Below, one piece after another: positions 29,803 through 44,706 of a stretch of 64,000 nt of DNA. The DNA is from Mimachlamys varia. Lineage: Eukaryota; Mollusca; Bivalvia; Pectinida; Pectinidae. The DNA lies in NCBI GenBank assembly GCA_947623455.1, contig OX392532.1:48797058-48861057 (forward strand), written 5' to 3'. The notes under the pieces were generated by a model. The model was not told where the DNA came from. It did not search any database and worked only from the letters and a program-made list of their open reading frames with translations. Position numbers and translations under genes: made by a program. How positions within the stretch are numbered: the stretch's first letter is position 1; each line of letters begins with the position of its first letter.

Positions 29803-30984
29803 TTAACGATACGGTAATCGATGACGCTGATTAAAGGATATGGGAAGCGATGACGATGATAAAAGGATACGGTAAACGAAGACGATGATTAAAGGATATG
29901 GGAAGCGATGACGATGATTAAAGAATACGGTAGGAGATGGTAATTGATCAAAAAATACGAAAAGGGATGACATTAACAAAACGATACGGTAAGCGATGGT
30001 GATGATTAAAGGATACGGTAAGCGATGACGATGATTAAAGATACGGTAAGCAATGACGATTATTAAAGATACGGTAAGCAATGACGATGATTAAAGGATA
30101 CGGTAAGCGATGGCGATGATTAAAGATATGGTAAGCAATGACGATGATTAAAGATACGGTAAGCGATGACGAGGATTAAAGGATACGGTAAACGATGACT
30201 ATGATTGAAGAATACGTTAAACGATTACGAGGATTAAAAAATACGGTAAGGGATTACGACGATTGAAGACAAAGATAACCGATAACGATGATAAAAGGAT
30301 GATGAGAGTAATGCAAATGAGTTAAGGATCCTGTAAGTGATGACGATGATTCAAGCATACGATAAGCGATGATGATGACTTACAGGAACGCGAAGCAATG
30401 ACGATGATTAAAGGATAACTTAAGCAATGACGATGATTACAGGATACGGTAAGTGATGACGATGATTAAAGGATACTGTAAGCGATGACGATGATTAAAG
30501 GATACGGTAAGTGATGACGATGATTAGAGGATACGGTAAGCGTTAGCGATTATCAAAGAATACGGTAAGAGATGGTTATTGATTAAAAAATACGGAAAGG
30601 GATGACACTGACAAAAGGGTATGGTAAGCAATGACGATGATTAAAGGATACGGTAAGTGATGACGATGATTGAAGCATTCTTTAAGCGATGACGATGATT
30701 AAGGGATACTGTAAGCGATGATTATTATTAAAGGATACGGTAAGCCATGACGATTATTAAAGGATACGGTAAGCGATGACAATAATTCAGAATATGGTAA
30801 GAAATGACTATGATTAAAGGATAGGGTAAGCGATGACGATGATTAATGATACAGTAAGCAATTACGACGATTGAAAAAAGGTAAACGATAACGATAATAA
30901 AAGGATGCCGAGAGTGATGACAATGTGTAAAGGATACGTTAATTGATGACGATGAATAAAGAATACGGCAAGCGATGGCGATGA
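29803..30984. repeat. HOR unit 14, class S, additional copy, 1,182 bp
   Basis: S unit with the unit-4 variant AAAGATATGG near 30,122 and a private GATTAGAGGATACGG near 30,523. It has no counterpart in the first super-unit. Confidence 0.87.
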
Positions 30985-33591
30985 TTAACGATACGGTAAT
31001 CGATGACGCTGATTAAAGGATATGGGAAGCGATGACGATGATAAAAGGATACGGTAAGCGATGACGATGATTAAAGGATATGGGAAGCGATGACGATGAT
31101 TAAAGAATACGGTAGGAGATGGTAATTGATCAAAAAATACGAAAAGGGATGACATTAACAAAACGATACGGTAAGCGATGGTGATGATTAAAGGATACGG
31201 TAAGCGATGACGATGATTAAAGATACGGTAAGCAATGACGATGATTAAAGATACGGTAAGCAATGACGATGATTAAAGGATACGGTAAGCGATGGCGATG
31301 ATTAAAGATACGGTAAGCGATGACGATTATTAAGGTATACGATAAGCGATAGCGATTATCAAAGAATACGGTAGGCGATGGTAATTAATTAAAAAATACG
31401 GATAAGCGATGATGATGACTTACAGGAACGCGAAGCAATGACGGTGATTAAAGGATAACTTAAGCAATGACGATGATTACAGGATACGGTAATTGATGAC
31501 GATGATTAAAGGATACTGTAAGCGATATCGATGATTAAAGGATACGGTAAGTGATGACGATGATTAAAGGATACGGTAAGCGATGACGATGATTAAATGA
31601 TGCATTAAGCAATGACGACGATTACAGGATACGGTAAGCGATGACGATTATTAAGGTATACGATAAGCGTTAGCGATTATCAAAGAATACGGTAAGAGAT
31701 GGTTATTGATTAAAAAATACGGAAAGGGATGACACTGACAAAAGGGTACGGTAAACAATGACGATGATTAAAGGATACGGTAAGCGATGACAATGATGAA
31801 AGGATACGTTAAGCGATGACGATGATTAAGGGATACTGTAAGCGATGACTATTATTAAAGGATACGGTAAGCGATGATGATGACTTAAAGGAACGCGAAG
31901 CGATGACGATGATTAAAGGATAACTTAAGCAATGACGATGATTACAGGATACGGTAAGCGATGACGATTATTAAAGGATACGGTAAGCAATGACGAAGAT
32001 TTAATGATACGGTAAGCGATGACGATGATTAAAGATACGGTTAGCGATAAAGATGATTTAAAGATACGGTAAGTGATGACTATGATTGAAGAATACGGTA
32101 AGCGATTACGACGATTGAAGACAAAGATAACCGATAACGATGATAAAAGGACGATGAGAGTAATGCAAATGAGTTAAGGATCCTGTAAGCGATGGCGATG
32201 ATTCAAGCATACGATAAGCGATGATGATGACTTAAGGGATACGGTAAGCGATGACGATGATTAAAGGATAACTTAAGCGATGACGATGATTCAAGCATAC
32301 GATAAGCGATGATGATGACTAAAAGGATACGGTAACCGATGACGATGATTAAAGGAACGCTAAGCGATGACGATGATTAAAGGATAACTTAAGCAATGAC
32401 GATGATAACAGGATACGGTAAGTGATGACGATGATTAAAGGATACGGTAAGCGATGACGATGATTAAAGGTTACGGTAAGCGATGACGATGATTAAAGGA
32501 TGCATTAAGCAATGACAATGATTACAGGATACGGTAAGCGATGACGATTATTAAGGTATACGATAAGCGATAGCGATTATCAAAGAATATGGTAGGAGAT
32601 GGTAATTGATTAAAAAATACGGAAAGGGATGACACTGACAAAAGGGTACGGTAAGCAATGACAATGATTAAAGGATACGGTAAGCGATGACAATGATTAA
32701 AGGATACGTTAAACGATGACGACGATTAAGGGATACTGTAAGCGATGACGATTATTAAAGGATACGGTAAGTGATGACGATGATTAAAGGAACGCGATGC
32801 GATGACGATGATTTAAGGATAACTTAAGCAATGACGATGATTACAGGATACGGTAAGCGATGACGATGATTAAAGGATGCATTAAGCAATGACGATGATT
32901 GCAGGATACGGTAAGCGATGACGATTATTAAGGTATACGATAAGCGTTAGCGATTATCAAAGAATACGGTAAGAGATGGTTATTGATTAAAAAATACGGA
33001 AAGGGATGACACTGACAAAAGGGTATGGTAAGCAATGACGATGATTAAAGGATACGGTAAGTGATGACGATGATTGAAGGATTCGTTAAGCGATGACGAT
33101 GATTAAGGGATACTGTAAGCGATGACGATTATTAAAGGATACGGTAAGCCATGACGATTATTAAAGGATACGGTAAGCGATGATGAAGATGTAAGGTTAC
33201 TGTAAGCGATGACGATGATTTATGGATGCGGTAAGCGATGAAGATGATTTTAGGATACGTTAGGCAATGACGATGATTAAAGGATACGTTAAGCGATGAT
33301 GATGATTATGGGATACTGTAAGCGATGACGATTATTAAAGGATGCGTTAATCGATGACGATGATTCAAGGATACGGTAAGCGATGACAATAATTCAGAAC
33401 ATGGTAAGAAATGACTATGATTAAAGGATAGGGTAAGCGATGACGATGATTAATGATACAGTAAGCAATTACGACGATTGAAAAAAGGTAAACGATGACG
33501 ATAATAAAAGGTTGCCGAGAGTGATGACAATGTGTAAAGGATACGTTAATTGATGACGATGAATAAAGAATACGGCAAGCGATGGCGATGA
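30985..33591. repeat. HOR unit 15, class B, 2,607 bp
   Basis: Carries GGTAGGCGATGG near 31,370 and the two 3' variants GTAAGGTTACTG (near 33,191) and AAAGGTTGCCGAG (near 33,506). It is therefore the true counterpart of unit 5. Confidence 0.88.
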
Positions 33592-36340
33592 TTAACGATA
33601 CGGTAATCGATGACGCTGATTAAAGGATATGGGAAGCGATGACGATGATAAAAGGATACGGTAAACGAAGACGATGATTAAAGGATATGGGAAGCGATGA
33701 CGATGATTAAAGAATACGGTAGGAGATGGTAATTGATCAAAAAATACGAAAAGGGATGACATTAACAAAACGATACGGTAAGCGATGGTGATGATTAAAG
33801 GATACGGTAAGCGATGACGATGATTAAAGATACGGTAAGCAATGACGATGATTAAAGATACGGTAAGCAATGACGATGATTAAAGGATACGGTAAGCGAT
33901 GGCGATGATTAAAGATACGGTAAGCAATGACGATGATTAAAGATACGGTAAGCGATGACGAGGATTAAAGGATACGGTAAACGATGACTATGATTGAAGA
34001 ATACGTTAAACGATTACGAGGATTAAAAAATACGGTAAGGGATTACGACGATTGAAGACAAAGATAACCGATAACGATGATAAAAGGATGATGAGAGTAA
34101 TGCAAATGAGTTAAGGATCCTGTAAGTGATGACGATGATTCAAGCATACGATAAGCGATGATGATGACTTACAGGAACGCGAAGCAATGACGATGATTAA
34201 AGGATAACTTAAGCAATGACGATGATTACAGGATACGGTAAGTGATGACGATGATTAAAGGATACTGTAAGCGATGACGATGATTAAAGGATACGGTAAG
34301 TGATGACGATGATTAAAGGATACGGTAAGCGATGACGATGATTAAATGATGCATTAAGCAATGACGACGATTACAGGATACGGTAAGCGATGACGATTAT
34401 TAAGGTATACGATAAGCGATAGCGATTATCAAAGAATACGGTAGGAGATGGTAATTGATTAAAAAATACGGAAATGGATGACACTGACAAAAGGGTACGG
34501 TAAACAATGACGATGATTAAAGGATACGGTAAGCGATGACAATGATGAAAAGATACGTTAAGCGATGACGATGATTAAGGGATACTGTAAGCGATGACTA
34601 TTATTAAAGGATACGGTAAGCGATGATGATGACTTAAAGGAACGCGAAGCGATGACGATGATTAAAGGATAACTTAAGCAATGACGATGATTACAGGATA
34701 CGGTAAGCGATGACGATTATTAAAGGATACGGTAAGCAATGACGAAGATTTAATGATACGGTAAGCGATGACGATGATTAAAGATACGGTTAGCGATAAA
34801 GATGATTTAAAGATACGGTAAGTGATGACTATGATTGAAGAATACGGTAAGCGATTACGACGATTGAAGACAAAGATAACCGATAACGATGATAAAAGGA
34901 CGATGAGAGTAATGCAAATGAGTTAAGGATCCTGTAAGCGATGGCGATGATTCAAGCATACGATAAGCGATGATGATGACTTAAGGGATACGGTAAGCGA
35001 TGACGATGATTAAAGGATAACTTAAGCGATGACGATGATTCAAGCATACGATAAGCGATGATGATGACTAAAAGGATACGGTAACCGATGACGATGATTA
35101 AAGGAACGCTAAGCGATGACGATGATTAAAGGATAACTTAAGCAATGACGATGATAACAGGATACGGTAAGTGATGACGATGATTAAAGGATACGGTAAG
35201 CGATGACGATGATTAAAGGTTACGGTAAGCGATGACGATGATTAAAGGATGCATTAAGCAATGACAATGATTACAGGATACGGTAAGCGATGACGATTAT
35301 TAAGGTATACGATAAGCGATAGCGATTATCAAAGAATATGGTAGGAGATGGTAATTGATTAAAAAATACGGAAAGGGATGACACTGACAAAAGGGTACGG
35401 TAAGCAATGACAATGATTAAAGGATACGGTAAGCGATGACAATGATTAAAGGATACGTTAAACGATGACGACGATTAAGGGATACTGTAAGCGATGACGA
35501 TTATTAAAGGATACGGTAAGTGATGACGATGATTAAAGGAACGCGATGCGATGACGATGATTTAAGGATAACTTAAGCAATGACGATGATTACAGGATAC
35601 GGTAAGCGATGACGATGATTAAAGGATGCATTAAGCAATGACGATGATTGCAGGATACGGTAAGCGATGACGATTATTAAGGTATACGATAAGCGTTAGC
35701 GATTATCAAAGAATACGGTAAGAGATGGTTATTGATTAAAAAATACGGAAAGGGATGACACTGACAAAAGGGTATGGTAAGCAATGACGATGATTAAAGG
35801 ATACGGTAAGTGATGACGATGATTGAAGGATTCGTTAAGCGATGACGATGATTAAGGGATACTGTAAGCGATGACGATTATTAAAGGATACGGTAAGCCA
35901 TGACGATTATTAAAGGATACGGTAAGCGATGATGAAGATGTAAGGATACTGTAAGCGATGTCGATGATTTATGGATGCGGTAAGCGATGAAGATGATTTT
36001 AGGATACGTTAGGCAATGACGATGATTAAAGGATACGTTAAGCGATGATGATGATTATGGGATACTGTAAGCGATGACGATTATTAAAGGATGCGTTAAT
36101 CGATGACGATGATTCAAGGATACGGTAAGCGATGACAATAATTCAGAACATGGTAAGAAATGACTATGATTAAAGGATAGGGTAAGCGATGACGATGATT
36201 AATGATACAGTAAGCAATTACGACGATTGAAAAAAGGTAAACGATGACGATAATAAAAGGATGCCGAGAGTGATGACAATGTGTAAAGGATACGTTAATT
36301 GATGACGATGAATAAAGAATACGGCAAGCGATGGCGATGA
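33592..36340. repeat. HOR unit 16, class A, full length, 2,749 bp
   Basis: Counterpart of unit 6 without its 1-bp deletion; GATGAAAAGATACG is near 34,546. Private substitution GCGATGTCGATG near 35,954. Confidence 0.88.
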
Positions 36341-37522
36341 TTAACGATACGGTAATCGATGACGCTGATTAAAGGATATGGGAAGCGATGACGATGATAA
36401 AAGGATACGGTAAACGAAGACGATGATTAAAGGATATGGGAAGCGATGACGATGATTAAAGAATACGGTAGGAGATGGTAATTGATCAAAAAATACGAAA
36501 AGGGATGACATTTACAAAACGATACGGTAAGCGATGGTGATGATTAAAGGATACGGTAAGCGATGACGATGATTAAAGATACGGTAAGCAATGACGATTA
36601 TTAAAGATACGGTAAGCAATGACGATGATTAAAGGATACGGTAAGCGATGGCGATGATTAAAGATACGGTAAGCAATGACGATGATTAAAGATACGGTAA
36701 GCGATGACGAGGATTAAAGGATACGGTAAACGATGACTATGATTGAAGAATACGTTAAACGATTACGAGGATTAAAAAATACGGTAAGGGATTACGACGA
36801 TTGAAGACAAAGATAACCGATAACGATGATAAAAGGATGATGAGAGTAATGCAAATGAGTTAAGGATCCTGTAAGTGATGACGATGATTCAAGCATACGA
36901 TAAGCGATGATGATGACTTACAGGAACGCGAAGCAATGACGATGATTAAAGGATAACTTAAGCAATGACGATGATTACAGGATACGGTAAGTGATGACGA
37001 TGATTAAAGGATACTGTAAGCGATGACGATGATTAAAGGATACGGTAAGTGATGACGATGATTAAAGGATACGGTAAGCGTTAGCGATTATCAAAGAATA
37101 CGGTAAGAGATGGTTATTGATTAAAAAATACGGAAAGGGATGACACTGACAAAAGGGTATGGTAAGCAATGACGATGATTAAAGGATACGGTAAGTGATG
37201 ACGATGATTGAAGCATTCTTTAAGCGATGACGATGATTAAGGGATACTGTAAGCGATGATTATTATTAAAGGATACGGTAAGCCATGACGATTATTAAAG
37301 GATACGGTAAGCGATGACAATAATTCAGAATATGGTAAGAAATGACTATGATTAAAGGATAGGGTAAGCGATGACGATGATTAATGATACAGTAAGCAAT
37401 TACGACGATTGAAAAAAGGTAAACGATAACGATAATAAAAGGATGCCGAGAGTGATGACAATGTGTAAAGGATACGTTAATTGATGACGATGAATAAAGA
37501 ATACGGCAAGCGATGGCGATGA
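36341..37522. repeat. HOR unit 17, class S, 1,182 bp
   Basis: Counterpart of unit 7. A private A-to-T change at about 36,513 (GACATTTACAAAACG instead of GACATTAACAAAACG) puts a stop into the minus-strand frame that is open in the other copies. This is useful evidence that the frame is not a gene. Confidence 0.88.
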
Positions 37523-40251
37523 TTAACGATACGGTAATCGATGACGCTGATTAAAGGATATGGGAAGCGATGACGATGATAAAAGGATACGGTAAGCGAT
37601 GACGATGATTAAAGGATATGGGAAGCGATGACGATGATTAAAGAATACGGTAGGAGATGGTAATTGATCAAAAAATACGAAAAGGGATGACATTAACAAA
37701 ACGATACGGTAAGCGATGGTGATGATTAAAGGATACGGTAAGCGATGACGATGATTAAAGATACGGTAAGCAATGACGATGATTAAAGATACGGTAAGCA
37801 ATGACGATGATTAAAGGATACGGTAAGCGATGGCGATGATTAAAGATACGGTAAGCGATGACGATTATTAAGGTATACGATAAGCGATAGCGATTATCAA
37901 AGAATACGGTAGGAGATGGTAATTAATTAAAAAATACGGATAAGCGATGATGATGACTTACAGGAACGCGAAGCAATGACGGTGATTAAAGGATAACTTA
38001 AGCAATGACGATGATTACAGGATACGGTAATTGATGACGATGATTAAAGGATACTGTAAGCGATATCGATGATTAAAGGATACGGTAAGTGATGACGATG
38101 ATTAAAGGATACGGTAAGCGATGACGATGATTAAATGATGCATTAAGCAATGACGACGATTACAGGATACGGTAAGCGATGACGATTATTAAGGTATACG
38201 ATAAGCGTTAGCGATTATCAAAGAATACGGTAAGAGATGGTTATTGATTAAAAAATACGGAAAGGGATGACACTGACAAAAGGGTACGGTAAACAATGAC
38301 GATGATTAAAGGATACGGTAAGCGATGACAATGATGAAAGGATACGTTAAGCGATGACGATGATTAAGGGATACTGTAAGCGATGACTATTATTAAAGGA
38401 TACGGTAAGCGATGATGATGACTTAAAGGAACGCGAAGCGATGACGATGATTAAAGGATAACTTAAGCAATGACGATGATTACAGGATACGGTAAGCGAT
38501 GACGATTATTAAAGGATACGGTAAGCAATGACGAAGATTTAATGATACGGTAAGCGATGACGATGATTAAAGATACGGTTAGCGATAAAGATGATTTAAA
38601 GATACGGTAAGTGATGACTATGATTGAAGAATACGGTAAGCGATTACGACGATTGAAGACAAAGATAACCGATAACGATGATAAAAGGACGATGAGAGTA
38701 ATGCAAATGAGTTAAGGATCCTGTAAGCGATGGCGATGATTCAAGCATACGATAAGCGATGATGATGACTTAAGGGATACGGTAAGCGATGACGATGATT
38801 AAAGGATAACTTAAGCGATGACGATGATTCAAGCATACGATAAGCGATGATGATGACTAAAAGGATACGGTAACCGATGACGATGATTAAAGGAACGCTA
38901 AGCGATGACGATGATTAAAGGATAACTTAAGCAATGACGATGATAACAGGATACGGTAAGTGATGACGATGATTAAAGGATACGGTAAGCGATGACGATG
39001 ATTAAAGGTTACGGTAAGCGATGACGATGATTAAAGGATGCATTAAGCAATGACAATGATTACAGGATACGGTAAGCGATGACGATTATTAAAGGATACG
39101 GTAAGCGATGACGATGATTAAAGGTTACGGTAAGCGATGACGATGATTAAAGGATGCATTAAGCAATGGCAATGAAAATGATTACAGGATACGGTAAGCG
39201 ATGACGATTATTAAGGTATACGATAAGCGATAGCGATTATCAAAGAATATGGTAGGAGATGGTAATTGATTAAAAAATACGGAAAGGGATGACACTGACA
39301 AAAGGGTACGGTAAGCAATGACAATGATTAAAGGATACGGTAAGCGATGACAATGATTAAAGGATACGTTAAACGATGACGACGATTAAGGGATACTGTA
39401 AGCGATGACGATTATTAAAGGATACGGTAAGTGATGACGATGATTAAAGGAACACGATGCGATGACGATGATTTAAGGATAACTTAAGCAATGACGATGA
39501 TTACAGGATACGGTAAGCGATGACGATGATTAAAGGATGCATTAAGCAATGACGATGATTGCAGGATACGGTAAGCGATGACGATTATTAAGGTATACGA
39601 TAAGCGTTAGCGATTATCAAAGAATACGGTAAGAGATGGTTATTGATTAAAAAATACGGAAAGGGATGACACTGACAAAAGGGTATGGTAAGCAATGACG
39701 ATGATTAAAGGATACGGTAAGTGATGACGATGATTGAAGGATTCGTTAAGCGATGACGATGATTAAGGGATACTGTAAGCGATGACGATTATTAAAGGAT
39801 ACGGTAAGCCATGACGATTATTAAAGGATACGGTAAGCGATGATGAAGATGTAAGGTTACTGTAAGCGATGACGATGATTTATGGATGCGGTAAGCGATG
39901 AAGATGATTTTAGGATACGTTAGGCAATGACGATGATTAAAGGATACGTTAAGCGATGATGATGATTATGGGATACTGTAAGCGATGACGATTATTAAAG
40001 GATGCGTTAATCGATGACGATGATTCAAGGATACGGTAAGCGATGACAATAATTCAGAACATGGTAAGAAATGACTATGATTAAAGGATAGGGTAAGCGA
40101 TGACGATGATTAATGATACAGTAAGCAATTACGACGATTGAAAAAAGGTAAACGATGACGATAATAAAAGGATGCCGAGAGTGATGACAATGTGTAAAGG
40201 ATACGTTAATTGATGACGATGAATAAAGAATACGGCAAGCGATGGCGATGA
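37523..40251. repeat. HOR unit 18, class B with 122-bp insert, 2,729 bp
   Basis: Counterpart of unit 8, including the GCAATGGCAATGAAAATG slippage near 39,163. Confidence 0.88.
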
Positions 40252-42971
40252 TTAACGATACGGTAATCGATGACGCTGATTAAAGGATATGGGAAGCGAT
40301 GACGATGATAAAAGGATACGGTAAACGAAGACGATGATTAAAGGATATGGGAAGCGATGACGATGATTAAAGAATACGGTAGGAGATGGTAATTGATCAA
40401 AAAATACGAAAAGGGATGACATTAACAAAACGATACGGTAAGCGATGGTGATGATTAAAGGATACGGTAAGCGATGACGATGATTAAAGATACGGTAAGC
40501 AATGACGATGATTAAAGATACGGTAAGCAATGACGATGATTAAAGGATACGGTAAGCGATGGCGATGATTAAAGATACGGTAAGCAATGACGATGATTAA
40601 AGATACGGTAAGCGATGACGAGGATTAAAGGATACGGTAAACGATGACTATGATTGAAGAATACGTTAAACGATTACGAGGATTAAAAAATACGGTAAGG
40701 GATTACGACGATTGAAGACAAAGATAACCGATAACGATGATAAAAGGATGATGAGAGTAATGCAAATGAGTTAAGGATCCTGTAAGTGATGACGATGATT
40801 CAAGCATACGATAAGCGATGATGATGACTTACAGGAACGCGAAGCAATGACGATGATTAAAGGATAACTTAAGCAATGACGATGATTACAGGATACGGTA
40901 AGTGATGACGATGATTAAAGGATACTGTAAGCGATGACGATGATTAAAGGATACGGTAAGTGATGACGATGATTAAAGGATACGGTAAGCGATGACGATG
41001 ATTAAATGATGCATTAAGCAATGACGACGATTACAGGATACGGTAAGCGATGACGATTATTAAGGTATACGATAAGCGATAGCGATTATCAAAGAATACG
41101 GTAGGAGATGGTAATTGATTAAAAAATACGGAAATGGATGACACTGACAAAAGGGTACGGTAAACAATGACGATGATTAAAGGATACGGTAAGCGATGAC
41201 AATGATGAAAAGATACGTTAAGCGATGACGATGATTAAGGGATACTGTAAGCGATGACTATTATTAAAGGATACGGTAAGCGATGATGATGACTTAAAGG
41301 AACGCGAAGCGATGACGATGATTAAAGGATAACTTAAGCAATGACGATGATTACAGGATACGGTAAGCGATGACGATTATTAAAGGATACGGTAAGCAAT
41401 GACGAAGATTTAATGATACGGTAAGCGATGACGATGATTAAAGATACGGTTAGCGATAAAGATGATTTAAAGATACGGTAAGTGATGACTATGATTGAAG
41501 AATACGGTAAGCGATTACGACGATTGAAGACAAAGATAACCGATAACGATGATAAAAGGACGATGAGAGTAATGCAAATGAGTTAAGGATCCTGTAAGCG
41601 ATGGCGATGATTCAAGCATACGATAAGCGATGATGATGACTTAAGGGATACGGTAAGCGATGACGATGATTAAAGGATAACTTAAGCGATGTCGATGATT
41701 CAAGCATACGAAAAGCGATGATGATGACTAAAAGGATACGGTAACCGATGACGATGATTAAAGGAACGCTAAGCGATGACGATGATTAAAGGATAACTTA
41801 AGCAATGACGATGATAACAGGATACGGTAAGTGATGACGATGATTAAAGGATACGGTAAGCGATGACGATGATTAAAGGTTACGGTAAGCGATGACGATG
41901 ATTAAAGGATGCATTAAGCAATGACAATGATTACAGGATACGGTAAGCGATGACGATTATTAAGGTATACGATAAGCGATAGCGATTATCAAAGAATATG
42001 GTAGGAGATGGTAATTGATTAAAAAATAGGGAAAGGGATGACACTGACAAAAGGGTACGGTAAGCAATGACAATGATTAAAGGATACGGTAAGCGATGAC
42101 AATGATTAAAGGATACGTTAAACGATGACGACGATTAAGGGATACTGTAAGCGATGACGATTATTAAAGGATACGGTAAGTGATGACGATGATTAAAGGA
42201 ACGCGATGCGATGACGATGATTTAAGGATAACTTAAGCAATGACGATGATTACAGGATACGGTAAGCGATGACGATGATTAAAGGATGCATTAAGCAATG
42301 ACGATGATTGCAGGATACGGTAAGCGATGACGATTATTAAGGTATACGATAAGCGTTAGCGATTATCAAAGAATACGGTAAGAGATGGTTATTGATTAAA
42401 AAATACGGAAAGGGATGACACTGACAAAAGGGTATGGTAAGCAATGACGATGATTAAAGGATACGGTAAGTGATGACGATGATTGAAGGATTCGTTAAGC
42501 GATGACGATGATTAAGGGATACTGTAAGCGATGACGATTATTAAAGGATACGGTAAGCCATGATGAAGATGTAAGGATACTGTAAGCGATGACGATGATT
42601 TATGGATGCGGTAAGCGATGAAGATGATTTTAGGATACGTTAGGCAATGACGATGATTAAAGGATACGTTAAGCGATGATGATGATTATGGGATACTGTA
42701 AGCGATGACGATTATTAAAGGATGCGTTAATCGATGACGATGATTCAAGGATACGGTAAGCGATGACAATAATTCAGAACATGGTAAGAAATGACTATGA
42801 TTAAAGGATAGGGTAAGCGATGACGATGATTAATGATACAGTAAGCAATTACGACGATTGAAAAAAGGTAAACGGTGACGATAATAAAAGGATGCCGAGA
42901 GTGATGACAATGTGTAAAGGATACGTTAATTGATGACGATGAATAAAGAATACGGCAAGCGATGGCGATGA
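40252..42971. repeat. HOR unit 19, class A minus one monomer, 2,720 bp
   Basis: Resembles units 6 and 16 but lacks 29 bp near 42,557, where GGTAAGCCATGATGAAG fuses two adjacent monomers. Private variants: CATACGAAAAGCG near 41,704 and AAAAAATAGGGAAAGG near 42,023. Confidence 0.87.
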
Positions 42972-44706
42972 TTAACGATACGGTAATCGATGACGCTGAT
43001 TAAAGGATATGGGAAGCGATGACGATGATAAAAGGATACGGTAAACGAAGACGATGATTAAAGGATATGGGAAGCGATGACGATGATTAAAGAATACGGT
43101 AGGAGATGGTAATTGATCAAAAAATACGAAAAGGGATGACATTAACAAAACGATACGGTAAGCGATGGTGATGATTAAAGGATACGGTAAGAAATGACGA
43201 TGATTAAAGATACGGTAAGCAATGACGATGATTAAAGATACGGTAAGCAATGACGATGATTAAAGGATACGGTAAGCGATGACAATGATGAAAAGATACG
43301 TTAAGCGATGACGATGATTAAGGGATACTGTAAGCGATGACTATTATTAAAGGATACGGTAAGCGATGATGATGACTTAAAGGAACGCGAAGCGATGACG
43401 ATGATTAAAGGATAACTTAAGCAATGACGATGATTACAGGATACGGTAAGCGATGACGATTATTAAAGGATACGGTAAGCAATGACGAAGATTTAATGAT
43501 ACGGTAAGCGATGACGATGATTAAAGATACGGTTAGCGATAAATATGATTTAAAGATACGGTAAGTGATGACTATGATTGAAGAATACGGTAAGCGATTA
43601 CGACGATTGAAGACAAAGATAACCGATAACGATGATAAAAGGACGATGAGAGTAATGCAAATGAGTTAAGGATCCTGTAAGCGATGGCGATGATTCAAGC
43701 ATACGATAAGCGATGATGATGACTTAAGGGATACGGTAAGCTATGACGATGATTAAAGGATAACTTAAGCGATGACGATGATTCAAGCATACGATAAGCG
43801 ATGATGATGACTAAAAGGATACGGTAACCGATGACGATGATTAAAGGAACGCTAAGCGATGACGATGATTAAAGGATAACTTAAGCAATGACGATGATAA
43901 CAGGATACGGTAAGTGATGACGATGATTAAAGGATACGGTAAGCGATGACGATGATTAAAGGTTACGGTAAGCGATGACGATGATTAAAGGATGCATTAA
44001 GCAATGACAATGATTACAGGATACGGTAAGCGATGACGATTATTAAGGTATACGATAAGCGATAGCGATTATCAAAGAATATGGTAGGAGATGGTAATTG
44101 ATTAAAAAATACGGAAAGGGATGACACTGACAAAAGGGTACGGTAAGCAATGACAATGATTAAAGGATACGGTAAGCGATGACAATGATTAAAGGATACG
44201 TTAAACGATGACGACGATTAAGGGATACTGTAAGCGATGACGATTATTAAAGGATACGGTAAGCCATGACGATTATTAAAGGATACGGTAAGCGATGATG
44301 AAGATGTAAGGATACTGTAAGCGATGACGATGATTTATGGATGCGGTAAGCGATGAAGATGATTTTAGGATACGTTAGGCAATGACGATGATTAAAGGAT
44401 ACGTTAAGCGATGATGATGATTATGGGATACTGTAAGCGATGACGATTATTAAAGGATGCGTTAATCGATGACGATGATTCAAGGATACGGTAAGCGATG
44501 ACAATAATTCAGAACATGGTAAGAAATGACTATGATTAAAGGATAGGGTAAGCGATGACGATGATTAATGATACAGTAAGCAATTACGACGATTGAAAAA
44601 AGGTAAACGATGACGATAATAAAAGGATGCCGAGAGTGATGACAATGTGTAAAGGATACGTTAATTGATGACGATGAATAAAGAATACGGCAAGCGATGG
44701 CGATGA
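42972..44706. repeat. HOR unit 20, internally deleted A, 1,735 bp
   Basis: Two joins are visible. One near 43,270-43,285 runs the landmark region straight into the GACAATGATGAAAAG monomers. The other near 44,262 skips the tail subrepeat (GGTAAGCCATGACG). Private GGTAAGAAATGACG near 43,187. Confidence 0.86.

Larger units (their letters stand above)
20947..42971. repeat. Super-unit copy II (units 10-19), 22,025 bp
   Basis: Intervals 2,460, 2,607, 1,182, 2,607, 1,182, 2,607, 2,749, 1,182, 2,729 and 2,720 bp. It equals copy I plus an inserted 1,182+2,607 module (3,789 bp). Small residual differences are explained by the 1-bp deletion of unit 6 and monomer-number changes in units 9 and 19. Confidence 0.87.

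Noticed and set aside
2742..42971. Assembly artefact as sole explanation of the super-unit
   Set aside because: Copies differ in length by a clean module and carry private substitutions and indels (units 6, 14, 17 and 19), which a simple duplicated contig would not show. It cannot be excluded without reads.
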